Positions 27,966 through 37,584 are shown, numbered from the stretch's first letter. The stretch is 64,000 nucleotides of DNA from Lachnospiraceae bacterium (GCA_030527645.1 JAUNAJ010000005.1:82053-146052); one strand, 5' to 3'. The notes: a model not told the origin generated them from the sequence alone. Translations and numbers: made by a program.

Positions 27966-29183
27966 TTGAGCAGCGTATATTCGGTAACTCAGATCAACGG
28001 GTATATCAAACACCTGTTTCAACAGGATTTCATGCTGACACGGATCTCTGTTCGAGGTGAGGTCAGCAACTGTAAATACCATGGTTCCGGTCATATCTAC
28101 TTCACTTTGAAGGATCAGACGTCCTCCATCGGCTGCGTGATGTTTGCCTCCGCAAGAAGGGGGCTGGCTTTCCCCATGCGGGACGGAGACCGGGTGACAG
28201 TGACCGGAAGCATTGATGTATATGAAAGAGACGGCCGCTATCAGATGTATGCCAGGTCAATCGTAAAAGAGGGGGCCGGCATTCTGTATGAGCGGTTTCT
28301 TGCGCTTAAAGCGGACCTGGAGGATATGGGTATGTTTGCGGAGGAGTACAAGCAGCCCATACCGGAATATGTACGTACAGTCGGAATCGTCACATCTCCC
28401 ACAGGAGCCGCGGTGCAGGATATCCGCAACATAGCAGGCAGAAGGAATCCCTTTGTACAGCTGATTCTGTATCCCGCCCTTGTGCAGGGGGAGGGGGCAG
28501 TCGAAAGTATCTGCAGAGGAATTGCGGCTCTTGATGCCCTTCACCCGGATGTGATCATAGTGGGTCGGGGCGGAGGCTCACTGGAGGATCTGTGGGCTTT
28601 CAACGAGGAAGCAGTTGCCAGAGCGATCTTTCAGTGCAGTACACCTGTGATCTCCGCTGTAGGACATGAAACAGATACCTCCATCAGTGATTATGTAGCG
28701 GATCTGTACGCACCTACTCCTTCAGCAGCCGCGGAACTGGCAGTTAAGGATATCCGGGAGACTCTGAATCGGAAGGAACAGTACAGAATTCGGATCCGAT
28801 CTCTGCTGGAGGCGAAGCTTCGGGAGCAGAGAACCCTTCTCGAAGCCCGCAGAAGCCGTTTGGGTTATCTAAGTCCTGAAAACCGGATCCGGGAGCAGCG
28901 CCGGCAGCTGATGGATCTGGAGCAGAGACTGCAGGATGCGGCATTCCGCTCTCTGGAGGAAAAACGAATGCAGCTGCAGATCAGAATCGGCCGCATGAAG
29001 GGCTGCTCACCGCTGGACCGCCTGAATCAGGGATATTCCTTCGTGGAAAAAGGACAGGAACCCGTGAAAAGCATCAGTCAGATCCGTGCAGGGGATCTGC
29101 TGAATATCTATGTGCGGGACGGCAGCATTCTTGCGGAGGTGAAGGAAACTGCAGAGGCACCGGATCCGGCAGCAAAGAAATAA
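27966..29183 (+). CDS. xseA: Exodeoxyribonuclease VII large subunit
   Basis: Catalytic subunit of the single-strand-specific nuclease ExoVII. 405 residues from TTG 27966, three bases after nusB. An N-terminal OB fold (~1-100: 'SVTQINGYIKHLF', 'RGEVSNCKYHGSGHIYFTLK') is followed by the catalytic domain with 'VGIVTSPTGAAVQDI' (~139), 'ILYPALVQGEGA', 'VIIVGRGGGSLEDLWAFNEE' (~197-216) and 'VISAVGHETD' (~228). A long coiled coil follows (~265-345). The partner small subunit is next. Confidence 0.96.
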   Translation: MSSVYSVTQINGYIKHLFQQDFMLTRISVRGEVSNCKYHGSGHIYFTLKDQTSSIGCVMFASARRGLAFPMRDGDRVTVTGSIDVYERDGRYQMYARSIVKEGAGILYERFLALKADLEDMGMFAEEYKQPIPEYVRTVGIVTSPTGAAVQDIRNIAGRRNPFVQLILYPALVQGEGAVESICRGIAALDALHPDVIIVGRGGGSLEDLWAFNEEAVARAIFQCSTPVISAVGHETDTSISDYVADLYAPTPSAAAELAVKDIRETLNRKEQYRIRIRSLLEAKLREQRTLLEARRSRLGYLSPENRIREQRRQLMDLEQRLQDAAFRSLEEKRMQLQIRIGRMKGCSPLDRLNQGYSFVEKGQEPVKSISQIRAGDLLNIYVRDGSILAEVKETAEAPDPAAKK

Positions 29184-29196
29184 GGACAAAGAAGCT

Positions 29197-29427
29197 ATGA
29201 ATGAAAATAATCAGAAGGAACCGCTGCAGGAGCTGACAGTGGAAGAGAGCTTTGCGGAGCTCGACAGTCTTGTGCAGCAGATGGAAAGCGGCGGTCCTAC
29301 GCTGGAGGAATCCTTTCGGCTGTATGAAAGAGGGATGCAGCTTTTGAAACATTGCAGCGAAAAAATCGATCTGGTAGAAAAAAAGATGCTTCAGATCAGT
29401 GAGGATGGGGAACTAATTGAGTTTTAA
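29197..29427 (+). CDS. xseB: Exodeoxyribonuclease VII small subunit
   Basis: 76-residue helical hairpin that wraps the XseA coiled coil. 'TVEESFAELDSLVQQMESGG' and 'LEESFRLYERGMQLLKHC' are the two family helices. It lies 13 bases after xseA and overlaps ispA by 11 bases. Confidence 0.95.
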   Translation: MNENNQKEPLQELTVEESFAELDSLVQQMESGGPTLEESFRLYERGMQLLKHCSEKIDLVEKKMLQISEDGELIEF

Positions 29428-30352
29428 GGAAAAGCTGAATAGAAAAACAGAGGAAGTGAATCAGATCCTGAAGAGCTATCTGCCTGAGGAGAAAGGATTT
29501 TCAGAGAGCCTGATCCGCGCAATGAATTACAGTATGACTGCAGGCGGCAAACGGATCCGTCCGATCCTGCTGCATGAAAGCTTTCTGCTGTTCGGAGGAG
29601 AAGGCAGGCTGGATGAGCCGTTTATGGCTGCAATCGAGATGATCCATACCCATTCTCTGATCCATGATGATCTTCCTGCCATTGATAACGATGAATATCG
29701 CAGAGGAAAAAAAACAACGCATGCTGCATTTGGAGAAGCGCTGGGGGTTCTCAGCGGTGATGCCCTTTTGAATTATGCCTATGAAACCGCACTGGAGGCA
29801 GTGTGCAGCAGGGCGGCGGAGGATGCCCTGCGAGGTATGAATGCGCTGAAGATCCTGTCTGATAAAACAGGAATATACGGCATGCTGGGCGGTCAGAGCG
29901 TGGATGTGATGAATGAAAAGAATCAGGGACATGCACTGTCCGGTCAGGAGCTGGATTATATTTACAAAAACAAAACAGCAGCCCTGCTGGAGGCTCCGCT
30001 GATGGCGGGTGCCGTGCTGGCAGGAGCTTCCCGGGAGGAAACTGCTCTTATGGAGCAGGTGGGAAGATATACCGGACTTGCTTTTCAGATCCAGGATGAT
30101 ATTCTGGATCTGATCAGCACAACAGAAGAGCTGGGAAAACCGGTTCATTCTGATGAAAAAAATCAGAAAACAACCTATGTAACACTATGCGGAATTGATG
30201 GAGCCGCTGCGCAGGTGCAGGCTCTGACGGAAAAGGCAGCTGCAATCCTGGATGCTCTTATGCAGAGTAATTGCCGGGGAACTGCCGCAGGGTCGGAGAA
30301 AGGCAGTTTCCTTCGGGAACTGATCCTGTATATGGCACTGCGCAAAAAATAG
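29417..30352 (+). CDS. ispA: Polyprenyl (geranyl/farnesyl) diphosphate synthase
   Basis: Condenses isopentenyl diphosphate with allylic diphosphates to farnesyl diphosphate, feeding undecaprenyl carrier lipid synthesis. 311 residues from TTG 29417. First aspartate-rich motif D84-D85-L-P-A-I-D90 with the two-residue insertion typical of bacterial short-chain synthases; second motif 'QDDILD' (~218); 'GGKRIRP' (~44) binds isopentenyl diphosphate. Positioned between xseB and dxs, the usual Firmicute arrangement, so precursor and product genes of isoprenoid synthesis are co-transcribed. Confidence 0.95.
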   Translation: MSFKEKLNRKTEEVNQILKSYLPEEKGFSESLIRAMNYSMTAGGKRIRPILLHESFLLFGGEGRLDEPFMAAIEMIHTHSLIHDDLPAIDNDEYRRGKKTTHAAFGEALGVLSGDALLNYAYETALEAVCSRAAEDALRGMNALKILSDKTGIYGMLGGQSVDVMNEKNQGHALSGQELDYIYKNKTAALLEAPLMAGAVLAGASREETALMEQVGRYTGLAFQIQDDILDLISTTEELGKPVHSDEKNQKTTYVTLCGIDGAAAQVQALTEKAAAILDALMQSNCRGTAAGSEKGSFLRELILYMALRKK

Positions 30353-30358
30353 GAACCT

Positions 30359-32263
30359 ATGCTGGAGAAGATAAATAAACCAAATGATGTGCAGAAGCTT
30401 TCAGTGGAAGAATTACCGGAACTTGCTGCTGAGATCAGGAAGTTTCTGATCCGAAGTATCAGCAAGACCGGCGGACATCTTGGATCCAATCTGGGAGTGG
30501 TTGAGCTGACCATTGCCCTGCACCGGGTCTATCACCTGCCGGAGGATAAGATCATCTGGGATGTAGGACATCAGGCCTATACGCACAAGATTCTTACGGG
30601 AAGAAAGGATGACTTCGAGCACCTCCGCATGGAGGGGGGAATCAGCGGGTTCCCCCGCAGGGCAGAGAGTGCCTGCGACAGCTTTGACACAGGACACAGC
30701 TCCACATCCATTTCCTGCGGATTGGGCTATGTAAAAGCCCGGGATCTTCTGAAAAAGAAGTATTCTGTTGTATCGATCATCGGTGACGGTGCTTTGACAG
30801 GGGGACCTGCTTTTGAGGCGCTGAACAACCTGGCGGAGCTTGAGAAAAATTATGTTGTGATTCTCAATGACAACCAGATGTCTATTAACCGGAACGTGGG
30901 AGGAATGCCCCGGTATCTCGGAACGCTTCGAACCTCCGCGGCCTATACGGATCTGAAGATGAAGGTGACCAATGCACTGCAGCAGGTTCCGAAGGTGGGG
31001 GAGGAGATGGTGGATACTCTCCGAAGAACCAAGAGCAGTATAAAGCAGCTGGTGATTCCCGGAATGCTGTTCGAAAATATGGGGCTTACCTATCTGGGCC
31101 CGGTGGATGGACACAATATACCCAAGCTGATCCAGGTGCTGGAGGAAGCAAAGCGTTTTCAGGGACCGGTGCTGGTTCATGTGATCACACAGAAGGGACG
31201 CGGGTATGCGCCTGCCATCAGACAGCCTGCTAAATTTCACGGAACAGGTCCCTTTGTTATTAAAACGGGACAGCCAAAGAAGATGACCGGTCCCTCTTAT
31301 GGTCATGCGTTCAGCGAAGTGCTCTGTGAGGAGGCTGGTAAAAATAAGAAAATCACAGCTGTTACTGCGGCTATGAAGGAGGGGACAGGACTGGCAAAAT
31401 TTGCTGAGCTGTATCCGGATCGATTCTTTGATGTGGGAATCGCCGAGGGGCATGCGGTGACATTTGCGTCAGGTCTTGCCCTTGGAGGGCTGATTCCCGT
31501 ATTTGCTGTTTATTCTTCCTTTCTTCAGAGGGGATTCGATCAGCTGATGCATGATATCTGTATGCAGAACCTGCCTTCCGTTTTCATGGTGGACAGAGCA
31601 GGACTGGTAGGTGCAGACGGAAGAAGTCATCAGGGCTGCTTTGACCTGTCCTATCTGTCTATGATGCCGAACATGACAGTTATGGCACCTAAAAATGATC
31701 TTGAGCTGAAGGAGATGTTTCGATTTGCAGTAAGAAACAGCGGGCCGACAGCAATCCGTTATCCCCGAGGCGCTGCCTGGACCGGTCTGCAGGAGCATCG
31801 TGCACCTGTTGAACGGGGACGTTCGGAGCTTCTGTTCCGGGGATCCCGGATCGCTTTGCTGGCTGTTGGATCCATGGTGGAGACTGCCCTGCAGGTGCGG
31901 GAGCATTTTCTTAAACAGGGAGTAGAACTGACGCTGGTGAATGTCCGGTTTGTTAAGCCGCTGGACAGGGAGCTGCTGCGGGAGCTGGCAGAGGATCACA
32001 GCTGTTTTGTCACGATGGAGGAAAATGTCAGGATCGGTGGCTTCGGTCAGCAGACGGCTGATTTTGTTCGGGAAGAGGAACTTCCGGTATCGGTGTCAGT
32101 GTTCGCGATTCCGGATCAGTTCGTTGGTCACGGATCTGTTGACAGGCAGAGGCAGCTGCTTGGACTGGATGCAGGATCTGTGATCAGAGCAGCAGAAAGG
32201 CTGCTGAAAAAAGAGCGGTCTTATGATTCGGTCCGGCTGCAGGAAACCACAGGAGAGAGTTGA
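30359..32263 (+). CDS. dxs: 1-deoxy-D-xylulose-5-phosphate synthase
   Basis: First enzyme of the MEP isoprenoid pathway: pyruvate plus glyceraldehyde 3-phosphate to DXP, thiamine diphosphate dependent. 634 residues. Motifs: 'VGHQAYTHKILTGRKD' (~64-79), thiamine-Mg motif 'GDGALTGG...NN' (~141-155), 'GPVDGHN' (~241), and the C-terminal transketolase-like pyrimidine-binding domain with 'VGIAEGHAVTFASG' (~359). It follows ispA by 6 bases and precedes tlyA by 7. Confidence 0.97.
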   Translation: MLEKINKPNDVQKLSVEELPELAAEIRKFLIRSISKTGGHLGSNLGVVELTIALHRVYHLPEDKIIWDVGHQAYTHKILTGRKDDFEHLRMEGGISGFPRRAESACDSFDTGHSSTSISCGLGYVKARDLLKKKYSVVSIIGDGALTGGPAFEALNNLAELEKNYVVILNDNQMSINRNVGGMPRYLGTLRTSAAYTDLKMKVTNALQQVPKVGEEMVDTLRRTKSSIKQLVIPGMLFENMGLTYLGPVDGHNIPKLIQVLEEAKRFQGPVLVHVITQKGRGYAPAIRQPAKFHGTGPFVIKTGQPKKMTGPSYGHAFSEVLCEEAGKNKKITAVTAAMKEGTGLAKFAELYPDRFFDVGIAEGHAVTFASGLALGGLIPVFAVYSSFLQRGFDQLMHDICMQNLPSVFMVDRAGLVGADGRSHQGCFDLSYLSMMPNMTVMAPKNDLELKEMFRFAVRNSGPTAIRYPRGAAWTGLQEHRAPVERGRSELLFRGSRIALLAVGSMVETALQVREHFLKQGVELTLVNVRFVKPLDRELLRELAEDHSCFVTMEENVRIGGFGQQTADFVREEELPVSVSVFAIPDQFVGHGSVDRQRQLLGLDAGSVIRAAERLLKKERSYDSVRLQETTGES

Positions 32264-32270
32264 AGACAGT

Positions 32271-33098
32271 ATGAAAGAAAGATTAGATCTATTGGTAACA
32301 CAGCAGGGGCTTGCTCCTTCCAGAGAAAAGGCAAAGGCCATGATCATGGCGGGGCTGGTGCTGGTGGACGGACAAAGAGAGGATAAACCGGGAACTACCT
32401 TTCCTGATACAGTGAAGATCACGATCAAGGGAAATCCCATTCCCTTTGTCAGCCGCGGAGGTCTGAAGCTGGATAAGGCGGTGAAGCATTTTTCTCTGGA
32501 TCTGTCAGGGAAAACCTGTATGGATGTAGGCAGCTCCACCGGAGGTTTTACAGACTGCATGCTGCAGAACGGTGCTGTAAAGGTATATTCCGTGGATGTG
32601 GGTCACGGCCAGCTGGACTGGAAGCTTCGAAACGATCCCCGGGTAGTATGTATGGAGAGGACAAACATCCGCTATGTGGTGCCTGAGGATATACAGGAAG
32701 CACCGGAATTCGTATCCATTGATGTTTCCTTTATTTCGCTGACAAAGGTTCTTCCCCCTGTAAAAATGCTTATGGCGGAACAGGCGGAGATGGTCTGTCT
32801 GATCAAACCGCAGTTTGAAGCGGGCAGAGAGAAGGTAGGAAAGAAGGGGGTTGTTCGGGATCCCAGGGTGCATCAGGAGGTGATCTGCAGGGTCATGGAG
32901 TTTGCGGCATCCGAAGGATTTCAGCTGCTGCACCTGGAATTTTCACCCATTAAGGGTCCGGAAGGAAATATCGAGTATCTTCTTCATTTGAAGAAAGGGT
33001 CAGAGGAGACGGAACAGACGATTTCGCTGGAAAAGTGGAATAGTACAGCGGAGGAGATCGTAAAGGAGGCACACGTGTCATTGAATTCCAGCGTGTGA
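32271..33098 (+). CDS. tlyA: TlyA family rRNA methyltransferase/putative hemolysin
   Basis: S4 plus FtsJ-like protein, expected to 2'-O-methylate rRNA; the hemolysin name is historical. 275 residues from ATG 32271; the frame stays open upstream into dxs but no better site is visible. S4 domain at ~1-60 ('RLDLLVTQQGLAPSREKAK'), 'PFVSRGGLKLDKAV' (~60), SAM-binding 'DVGSSTGGFTDCML' (~83-96), 'DVSFISLTKVLP' (~147) and 'LIKPQFEAGREKVGKKGVV' (~174). The standard neighbour order dxs-tlyA-nadK is kept. Confidence 0.93.
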   Translation: MKERLDLLVTQQGLAPSREKAKAMIMAGLVLVDGQREDKPGTTFPDTVKITIKGNPIPFVSRGGLKLDKAVKHFSLDLSGKTCMDVGSSTGGFTDCMLQNGAVKVYSVDVGHGQLDWKLRNDPRVVCMERTNIRYVVPEDIQEAPEFVSIDVSFISLTKVLPPVKMLMAEQAEMVCLIKPQFEAGREKVGKKGVVRDPRVHQEVICRVMEFAASEGFQLLHLEFSPIKGPEGNIEYLLHLKKGSEETEQTISLEKWNSTAEEIVKEAHVSLNSSV

Positions 33099-33112
33099 TT
33101 GAAAGCGGAGCA

Positions 33113-33976
33113 ATGGATAAATTTTTTGTTTTAACGAACCGGATCAAGGATAAGGATCTTCAGGTGACCACCGCCATTGTCAAGTATCTGAAGGAGCATG
33201 GGAAAAGCTGTGCTGTCGGTGAAACCGGTGCGATCACAGGAAAACCGGGAAGCGGCTATACGGATCCGTCTCTCATTCCGGAGGGAACGGAGTGTATCCT
33301 GGTCCTGGGAGGAGACGGTACCATGATCCGGGCGGCAAGAGATGTTGCGGGCAGAGGAATTCCTCTGTTCGGTGTGAATCTCGGCACTCTTGGCTATCTG
33401 GCAGAGGTGGATAAAAATAACGTATTCCATGCACTGGATCATCTGATGGAGGATCGATATATCATTGAGCGGCGAATGATGCTGCAGGGAAGAGTATTCA
33501 GAGAAAAAACGATCATGGGTGACGAAATCGCTCTGAACGATATTGTGATAGCCCGGGAATCGGGCTTGAAGGTGCTGCAGCTGGACAATTACGTGAACGG
33601 CTCCTATCTGAATACGTATCGGGCAGACGGAATTATTCTGTCAACGCCTACAGGATCTACGGGATACAGCCTGTCTGCAGGCGGTCCCATTGTTTCCCCC
33701 CAGGCAAATCTGTTTGTCATGACTCCTCTGGCAGCACATGCACTGAATAAGCGGAGTGTGATCCTGCCCCCGGAGGATGTGATCACAGTGGAACTTGGTC
33801 CCGGCCGGGAGGTGGAACAGGAAAAAGCCATGGTGTATTTCGATGGAGATGCAAGACTGCCGATCGTTACCGGAGATCGGGTAGAGATTTCAAGAGCACC
33901 GCTGGACACGGTATTTATAAAAATCCATTACACCAGTTTTCTTGAGGTACTGGGCAGAAAGATGACAGATCTGTAA
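33113..33976 (+). CDS. nadK: NAD kinase
   Basis: Phosphorylates NAD to NADP in the cytoplasm. About 287 residues from ATG 33113; GTG 33095 in the same frame, overlapping the tlyA stop, is a real alternative because both sites are weak. Signature 'LVLGGDGTMIRAARD' (~63-77), 'GVNLGTLGYLAEV' (~87), 'ALNDIVIARE' (~139) and 'TPTGSTGYSLSAGGPIV' (~178-194) are all present. It sits between tlyA and argR as in most Clostridia. Confidence 0.95.
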   Translation: MDKFFVLTNRIKDKDLQVTTAIVKYLKEHGKSCAVGETGAITGKPGSGYTDPSLIPEGTECILVLGGDGTMIRAARDVAGRGIPLFGVNLGTLGYLAEVDKNNVFHALDHLMEDRYIIERRMMLQGRVFREKTIMGDEIALNDIVIARESGLKVLQLDNYVNGSYLNTYRADGIILSTPTGSTGYSLSAGGPIVSPQANLFVMTPLAAHALNKRSVILPPEDVITVELGPGREVEQEKAMVYFDGDARLPIVTGDRVEISRAPLDTVFIKIHYTSFLEVLGRKMTDL

Positions 33977-33998
33977 ACAATAGAAAAGAGAGTAGGAT

Positions 33999-34454
33999 AT
34001 GAAATCAGCCAGACATGACCAGATCATTAAACTGATCAGAGAATTTCATATAGAAACGCAGGAGGAACTGGCCTCCAGGCTGAATGAGAACGGTTTCTCT
34101 GTTACGCAGGCCACTGTATCCAGAGATATCCGTCAGCTGAAGCTGACGAAGGTTCCTGATGACAGAGGGCGGCTGTACTATGCCCTTTCTCAGAGTGCAC
34201 AGGCGAACCAGACAGAGCGTTTCGGCAGAGTGCTGAAGGATGCCTTTGTATCCATGGAACTGGCTGGAAATCTTCTGGTGATCAAGACAGCCTCCGGCAT
34301 GGCGATGGCAGCAGCGGCTGTTCTGGATGAATGGGACTGGCCGGAGATCATCGGCTGTATCGCCGGGGATAATACCATTATGTGTGCGATCCGGACGGAG
34401 GAGGATGCGGCTGCAGTGCAGAGAAAACTGAAGCGGATCCTGGAATCTCCGTGA
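33999..34454 (+). CDS. argR: Arginine repressor ArgR/AhrC
   Basis: Arginine-responsive hexameric regulator of arginine synthesis and breakdown genes. 151 residues: N-terminal winged helix (~1-70, 'RHDQIIKLIREFHIETQEEL', 'VTQATVSRDIRQLKLTKV') and a C-terminal oligomerisation/arginine-binding domain with 'AGDNTIMCAIRTEEDA' (~123-138). It is 22 bases after nadK with AAAGAGAG upstream, and a strong terminator follows. No arginine genes are in the window, which is normal for this chromosomal position. Confidence 0.95.
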   Translation: MKSARHDQIIKLIREFHIETQEELASRLNENGFSVTQATVSRDIRQLKLTKVPDDRGRLYYALSQSAQANQTERFGRVLKDAFVSMELAGNLLVIKTASGMAMAAAAVLDEWDWPEIIGCIAGDNTIMCAIRTEEDAAAVQRKLKRILESP

Positions 34455-34463
34455 GAAAACCTG

Positions 34464-34494
34464 AAAATCGCCCGGAGTACCTCCGGGCGATTTT
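34464..34494 (+). terminator. Terminator after argR
   Basis: Perfect 14-bp stem AAAATCGCCCGGAG / CTCCGGGCGATTTT with loop TAC. It separates recN from the upstream cluster. Confidence 0.9.
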
Positions 34495-34574
34495 CTAAAT
34501 GGTCATCACCTCATTGTTTGAGGCTGAATGAGTGCTTTGCGGGCAAAAGCCCGTGGAAAAGGAAATAAGACAGA

Positions 34575-36272
34575 ATGCTGACAAATTTGCATGTAAAAAA
34601 TCTTGCCCTGATCGAAGAGGCCGATGTGGAATTCGGTCCGGGACTGAATATTCTTACCGGCGAGACGGGAGCAGGTAAATCCATACTTCTGGGCTCTATT
34701 AATCTTGCATTAGGAAAAAAAATGACAAAGGACATGATCCGTGAGGGTGCTGACTCTGCGCTGGTGGAGCTGATCTTTCAGATCGAAAACGAACGGCTGT
34801 TGGAGAAACTGAAGGATCTGGAGGTGGAACTTTCAGAAGGACAGCTGATCATAACCAGAAAGCTGTCCGGCGGGCGCAGTATCAGCAGGATCAACGGAGA
34901 GACCTGCACCATGGCTAGGCTGAAGGAGGTATCCTCACTGCTGCTGGATATCCACGGACAGCACGATCATCAGTCCCTGCTGTATAAGGACAAGCAGCTG
35001 GAGATTCTTGATTTTTACGGTCGCAGCTCTCTGAAGGATTTACAGGAGCAGACCGAGGAACGCTGGAAAGAGTACAGAAAACTGAAAAAAGAGCTGTCAG
35101 AGTATCGTCTGGACGAGGAAGAGCAGGCAAGGGAAATCTCCTTCCTGGAATTTGAGATCAATGAGATCGATGAAGCAAATATCATTCCCGGTGAGGAAGA
35201 GGAGCTGGAGCAGCGGTACCGCCGTATGAATCACAGCAAAACCATTGTACAGGCATTGGGAAGCGTGTATCAGATGACAGGAGCCGGAGACGGGGCCGGT
35301 GATCTCTGCGGCCGATCCGTGCGTGAGCTGGGAACAGTCTCCGGATACGATGAGAGTCTGAAGGATCTGCAGACCATGCTGATGGATGTGGAAGCTCTGC
35401 TGGCGGATTTTAATCGGGACGTAAGCCGTTACCTGGAGGATTTTACTTTCTCGGAGCAGGAGTTTTACGAAACAGAAAATCGGCTGGATCTGATCAATCA
35501 TTTGAAAGCGAAATTCGGCTCCACTACCCGGGAGGTTCTCGAGGCAAGAGACAGAAAGCAGCAGCGTCTGGATACGCTCAACAATTATGAAGTGATCCGG
35601 GCTGATCTGGAGAAGAAGCTGGCAGAGGCTGAAAGAAGGCTGAAGGAGGTATCCGGACAGCTTTCAGCCGCAAGAAAAAGCTGTGCGGAGAAGCTGTCAG
35701 AGGAGATCATCCAGGGTCTTAAGGATCTGAATTTTCTGGATGTCCGGTTTGAAATCGGCTTCGAGCGGACGGCTGATTACGGTAAAAACGGCTGGGATAT
35801 AGTAGAATTCCGTATCTCTACCAATCCGGGAGAGCCTATACGGCCTCTGGACAAGGTGGTTTCCGGCGGTGAGCTTTCCAGAATCATGCTGGCGATCCGT
35901 ACCATTCTGGCAGATCAGGATGATACAGACACTCTGATCTTTGACGAGATCGATACAGGAATCAGCGGAAGGACTGCTCAGAAGGTTTCAGAAAAGATGG
36001 CGGAGATCGGAAACAACCATCAGGTGCTCTGCATCACCCATCTTGCTCAGATCGCTGCAATGGCAGACCGTCATTTCGAAATCAGAAAACAGGTAGAAGA
36101 CCGGGAAACGGTGACCAGGATTTATCCGCTGTCCCGGGAGGAATCGGTCCGGGAGCTGGCAAGAATTCTCGGCGGTGCTGAGATTACAGCAGCGGTAGAG
36201 CATACGGCAGGTGAAATGAAGGAACTGGCTGAGAAGACAAAAAGAGAAAAAGCAGATCAAAGGAACCGGTGA
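34575..36272 (+). CDS. recN: DNA repair protein RecN
   Basis: SMC-like ATPase acting early in double-strand break repair. 565 residues. Walker A GETGAGKS (~29-36) at the N-terminus, a long coiled coil interrupted by a hinge (~150-370), then 'VVSGGELSRIMLAIRTI' (~431), Walker B 'TLIFDEIDTGISGRT' (~455) and 'QVLCITHLAQIAAMADRHF' (~479-497). GGAAAAGGAA precedes ATG 34575. Two small hairpins (CCTCA/TGAGG near 34509-34523 and CGGGC-AAAA-GCCCG near 34539-34552) lie between the argR terminator and the gene. I see no LexA box that I would defend. Confidence 0.96.
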   Translation: MLTNLHVKNLALIEEADVEFGPGLNILTGETGAGKSILLGSINLALGKKMTKDMIREGADSALVELIFQIENERLLEKLKDLEVELSEGQLIITRKLSGGRSISRINGETCTMARLKEVSSLLLDIHGQHDHQSLLYKDKQLEILDFYGRSSLKDLQEQTEERWKEYRKLKKELSEYRLDEEEQAREISFLEFEINEIDEANIIPGEEEELEQRYRRMNHSKTIVQALGSVYQMTGAGDGAGDLCGRSVRELGTVSGYDESLKDLQTMLMDVEALLADFNRDVSRYLEDFTFSEQEFYETENRLDLINHLKAKFGSTTREVLEARDRKQQRLDTLNNYEVIRADLEKKLAEAERRLKEVSGQLSAARKSCAEKLSEEIIQGLKDLNFLDVRFEIGFERTADYGKNGWDIVEFRISTNPGEPIRPLDKVVSGGELSRIMLAIRTILADQDDTDTLIFDEIDTGISGRTAQKVSEKMAEIGNNHQVLCITHLAQIAAMADRHFEIRKQVEDRETVTRIYPLSREESVRELARILGGAEITAAVEHTAGEMKELAEKTKREKADQRNR

Positions 36273-36323
36273 TCATCGGAAAATAATTCAGGTAAAAAGA
36301 AAGAGGAATCTTGAAAAAAGCTA

Positions 36324-36352
36324 TTTACAATTTTCTGGAATGATAGTATACT
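36324..36352 (+). promoter_or_regulatory. Promoter for the aldolase gene
   Basis: -35 TTTACA (36324-36329), 17-bp spacer, -10 TATACT (36347-36352). The leader of about 100 nt contains CACC/GGTG and CTCATGAG palindromes but no recognised riboswitch. Confidence 0.7.
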
Positions 36353-36462
36353 GTAACACACCAACACTTTAAAGGTGCAAAGTACCATCTCATGAGAAAT
36401 GCACTCTGAAATGGCAGTTGCTCAGGATAATTACAATATATACAGAAACGAGGTTCCATAAA

Positions 36463-37437
36463 ATGAAAGAATTATCAAAGCTGATGGGTTACAGTGAGAA
36501 CACGAAGGTTCTGGATGCCACACTTCGCGACGGTGGTCTTGTGAACGATTTCTTTTTCCCGGAGGATTTTGCCTCCGCCCTGTATAAAGCAAATCTGAAG
36601 GCCGGCGTTGATTACATGGAACTGGGATATAAGGCAAACAAGGAGCTGTTTGATCCGGAGAAGTTCGGTCCGTTGAAGTTCTGTGATGACGACTATATCC
36701 GCAGCATTGTAGGTGATAACATGACTGATCTGAAGCTTGCGGTGATGGCGGATGTGGGACGGTGCAATTACAAGGAGGATATCCATCCAAGGAATGAGAG
36801 TCCCTTTGATATGGTGCGTGTCGCTACCTATGTAAACACGATCCCTGCAGCAGTGGATATGATTGAGGATGCGGCAGCAAAGGGATATGAGACGACCTGC
36901 AATATCATGGCGATCTCCAGCGGACAGCAGGAGAATCACAGAATCGCCCTGGAGGCACTGTGCCAGACACCGGTGGAGGTGATCTATATTGTAGACAGCT
37001 ACGGTGCCTTCTATCCGGAACAGATCAGCCGGGTGGTGGATACCTTTATGGACGTCTGCGCAAAGTACGGCAAGAAGATCGGAATGCATGCACACAACAA
37101 TCAGCAGATGGCATTTGCAAACACGGTTGAGGCAGTTGGTGACGGAGTGGAATTTCTGGATGCAACCTATGCAGGCATGGGCAGGGGGGCAGGCAACTGC
37201 TCCATGGAGCTGCTGCTGGGCATGCTGCATAATCCAAAGTACTATCAGTTCCCGGTTATTGACTTTATCGAGAAGCATATCAATCCTCTGAAAAAACAGG
37301 GTGTGGTATGGGGCTACGATCTGCAGTATATGCTGACCGGAATCCTGAACCAGCATCCCAGAACAGCCATTGCCTTCACAAAGGAAGGACGGGATGATTA
37401 CGCAGCCTTCTATAAGGAAGTAGTTGCCCTTGATTGA
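36463..37437 (+). CDS. HMGL-like (DRE-TIM) aldolase of unknown substrate
   Basis: 324-residue TIM-barrel protein of the pyruvate carboxyltransferase/HMG-CoA lyase superfamily. The metal-binding strand 'VLDATLRDGGLVND' (~14-27) carries the R-D pair, 'YIVDSYGAFYP' (~182) follows, and 'GMHAHNNQQMAFAN' (~208-221) carries the metal histidines. It resembles 4-hydroxy-2-oxovalerate aldolases in the C-terminal part ('GMGRGAGNCSMELLL'), but no partner dehydrogenase is adjacent, so the reaction is open. It is transcribed alone with its own promoter and terminator, between recN and hrcA. I chose ATG 36463; the frame extends upstream to 36418. Confidence 0.85.
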   Translation: MKELSKLMGYSENTKVLDATLRDGGLVNDFFFPEDFASALYKANLKAGVDYMELGYKANKELFDPEKFGPLKFCDDDYIRSIVGDNMTDLKLAVMADVGRCNYKEDIHPRNESPFDMVRVATYVNTIPAAVDMIEDAAAKGYETTCNIMAISSGQQENHRIALEALCQTPVEVIYIVDSYGAFYPEQISRVVDTFMDVCAKYGKKIGMHAHNNQQMAFANTVEAVGDGVEFLDATYAGMGRGAGNCSMELLLGMLHNPKYYQFPVIDFIEKHINPLKKQGVVWGYDLQYMLTGILNQHPRTAIAFTKEGRDDYAAFYKEVVALD

Positions 37438-37460
37438 GCAGTAATACTAATACACCATAG

Positions 37461-37501
37461 AATCCCCTGTAATGATCTTTGGTCATTGCAGGGGATTTTT
37501 G
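37461..37501 (+). terminator. Terminator after the aldolase gene
   Basis: Stem 37461-37475 with 37483-37497 (one wobble), loop TCTTTGG, T-rich 3' side. Confidence 0.88.
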
Positions 37502-37584
37502 CGTACCGAGAACAGAAGCGTTACACCAGTCACAGTGAACAGTAACGCACACAGCATGAGAGTATATTTTCATAGAAAAAGGTG

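Noticed and set aside
36353..36462. A riboswitch or T-box in the leader of the aldolase gene
   Set aside because: Small palindromes exist, but no T-box sequence, specifier stem or known riboswitch core was found.
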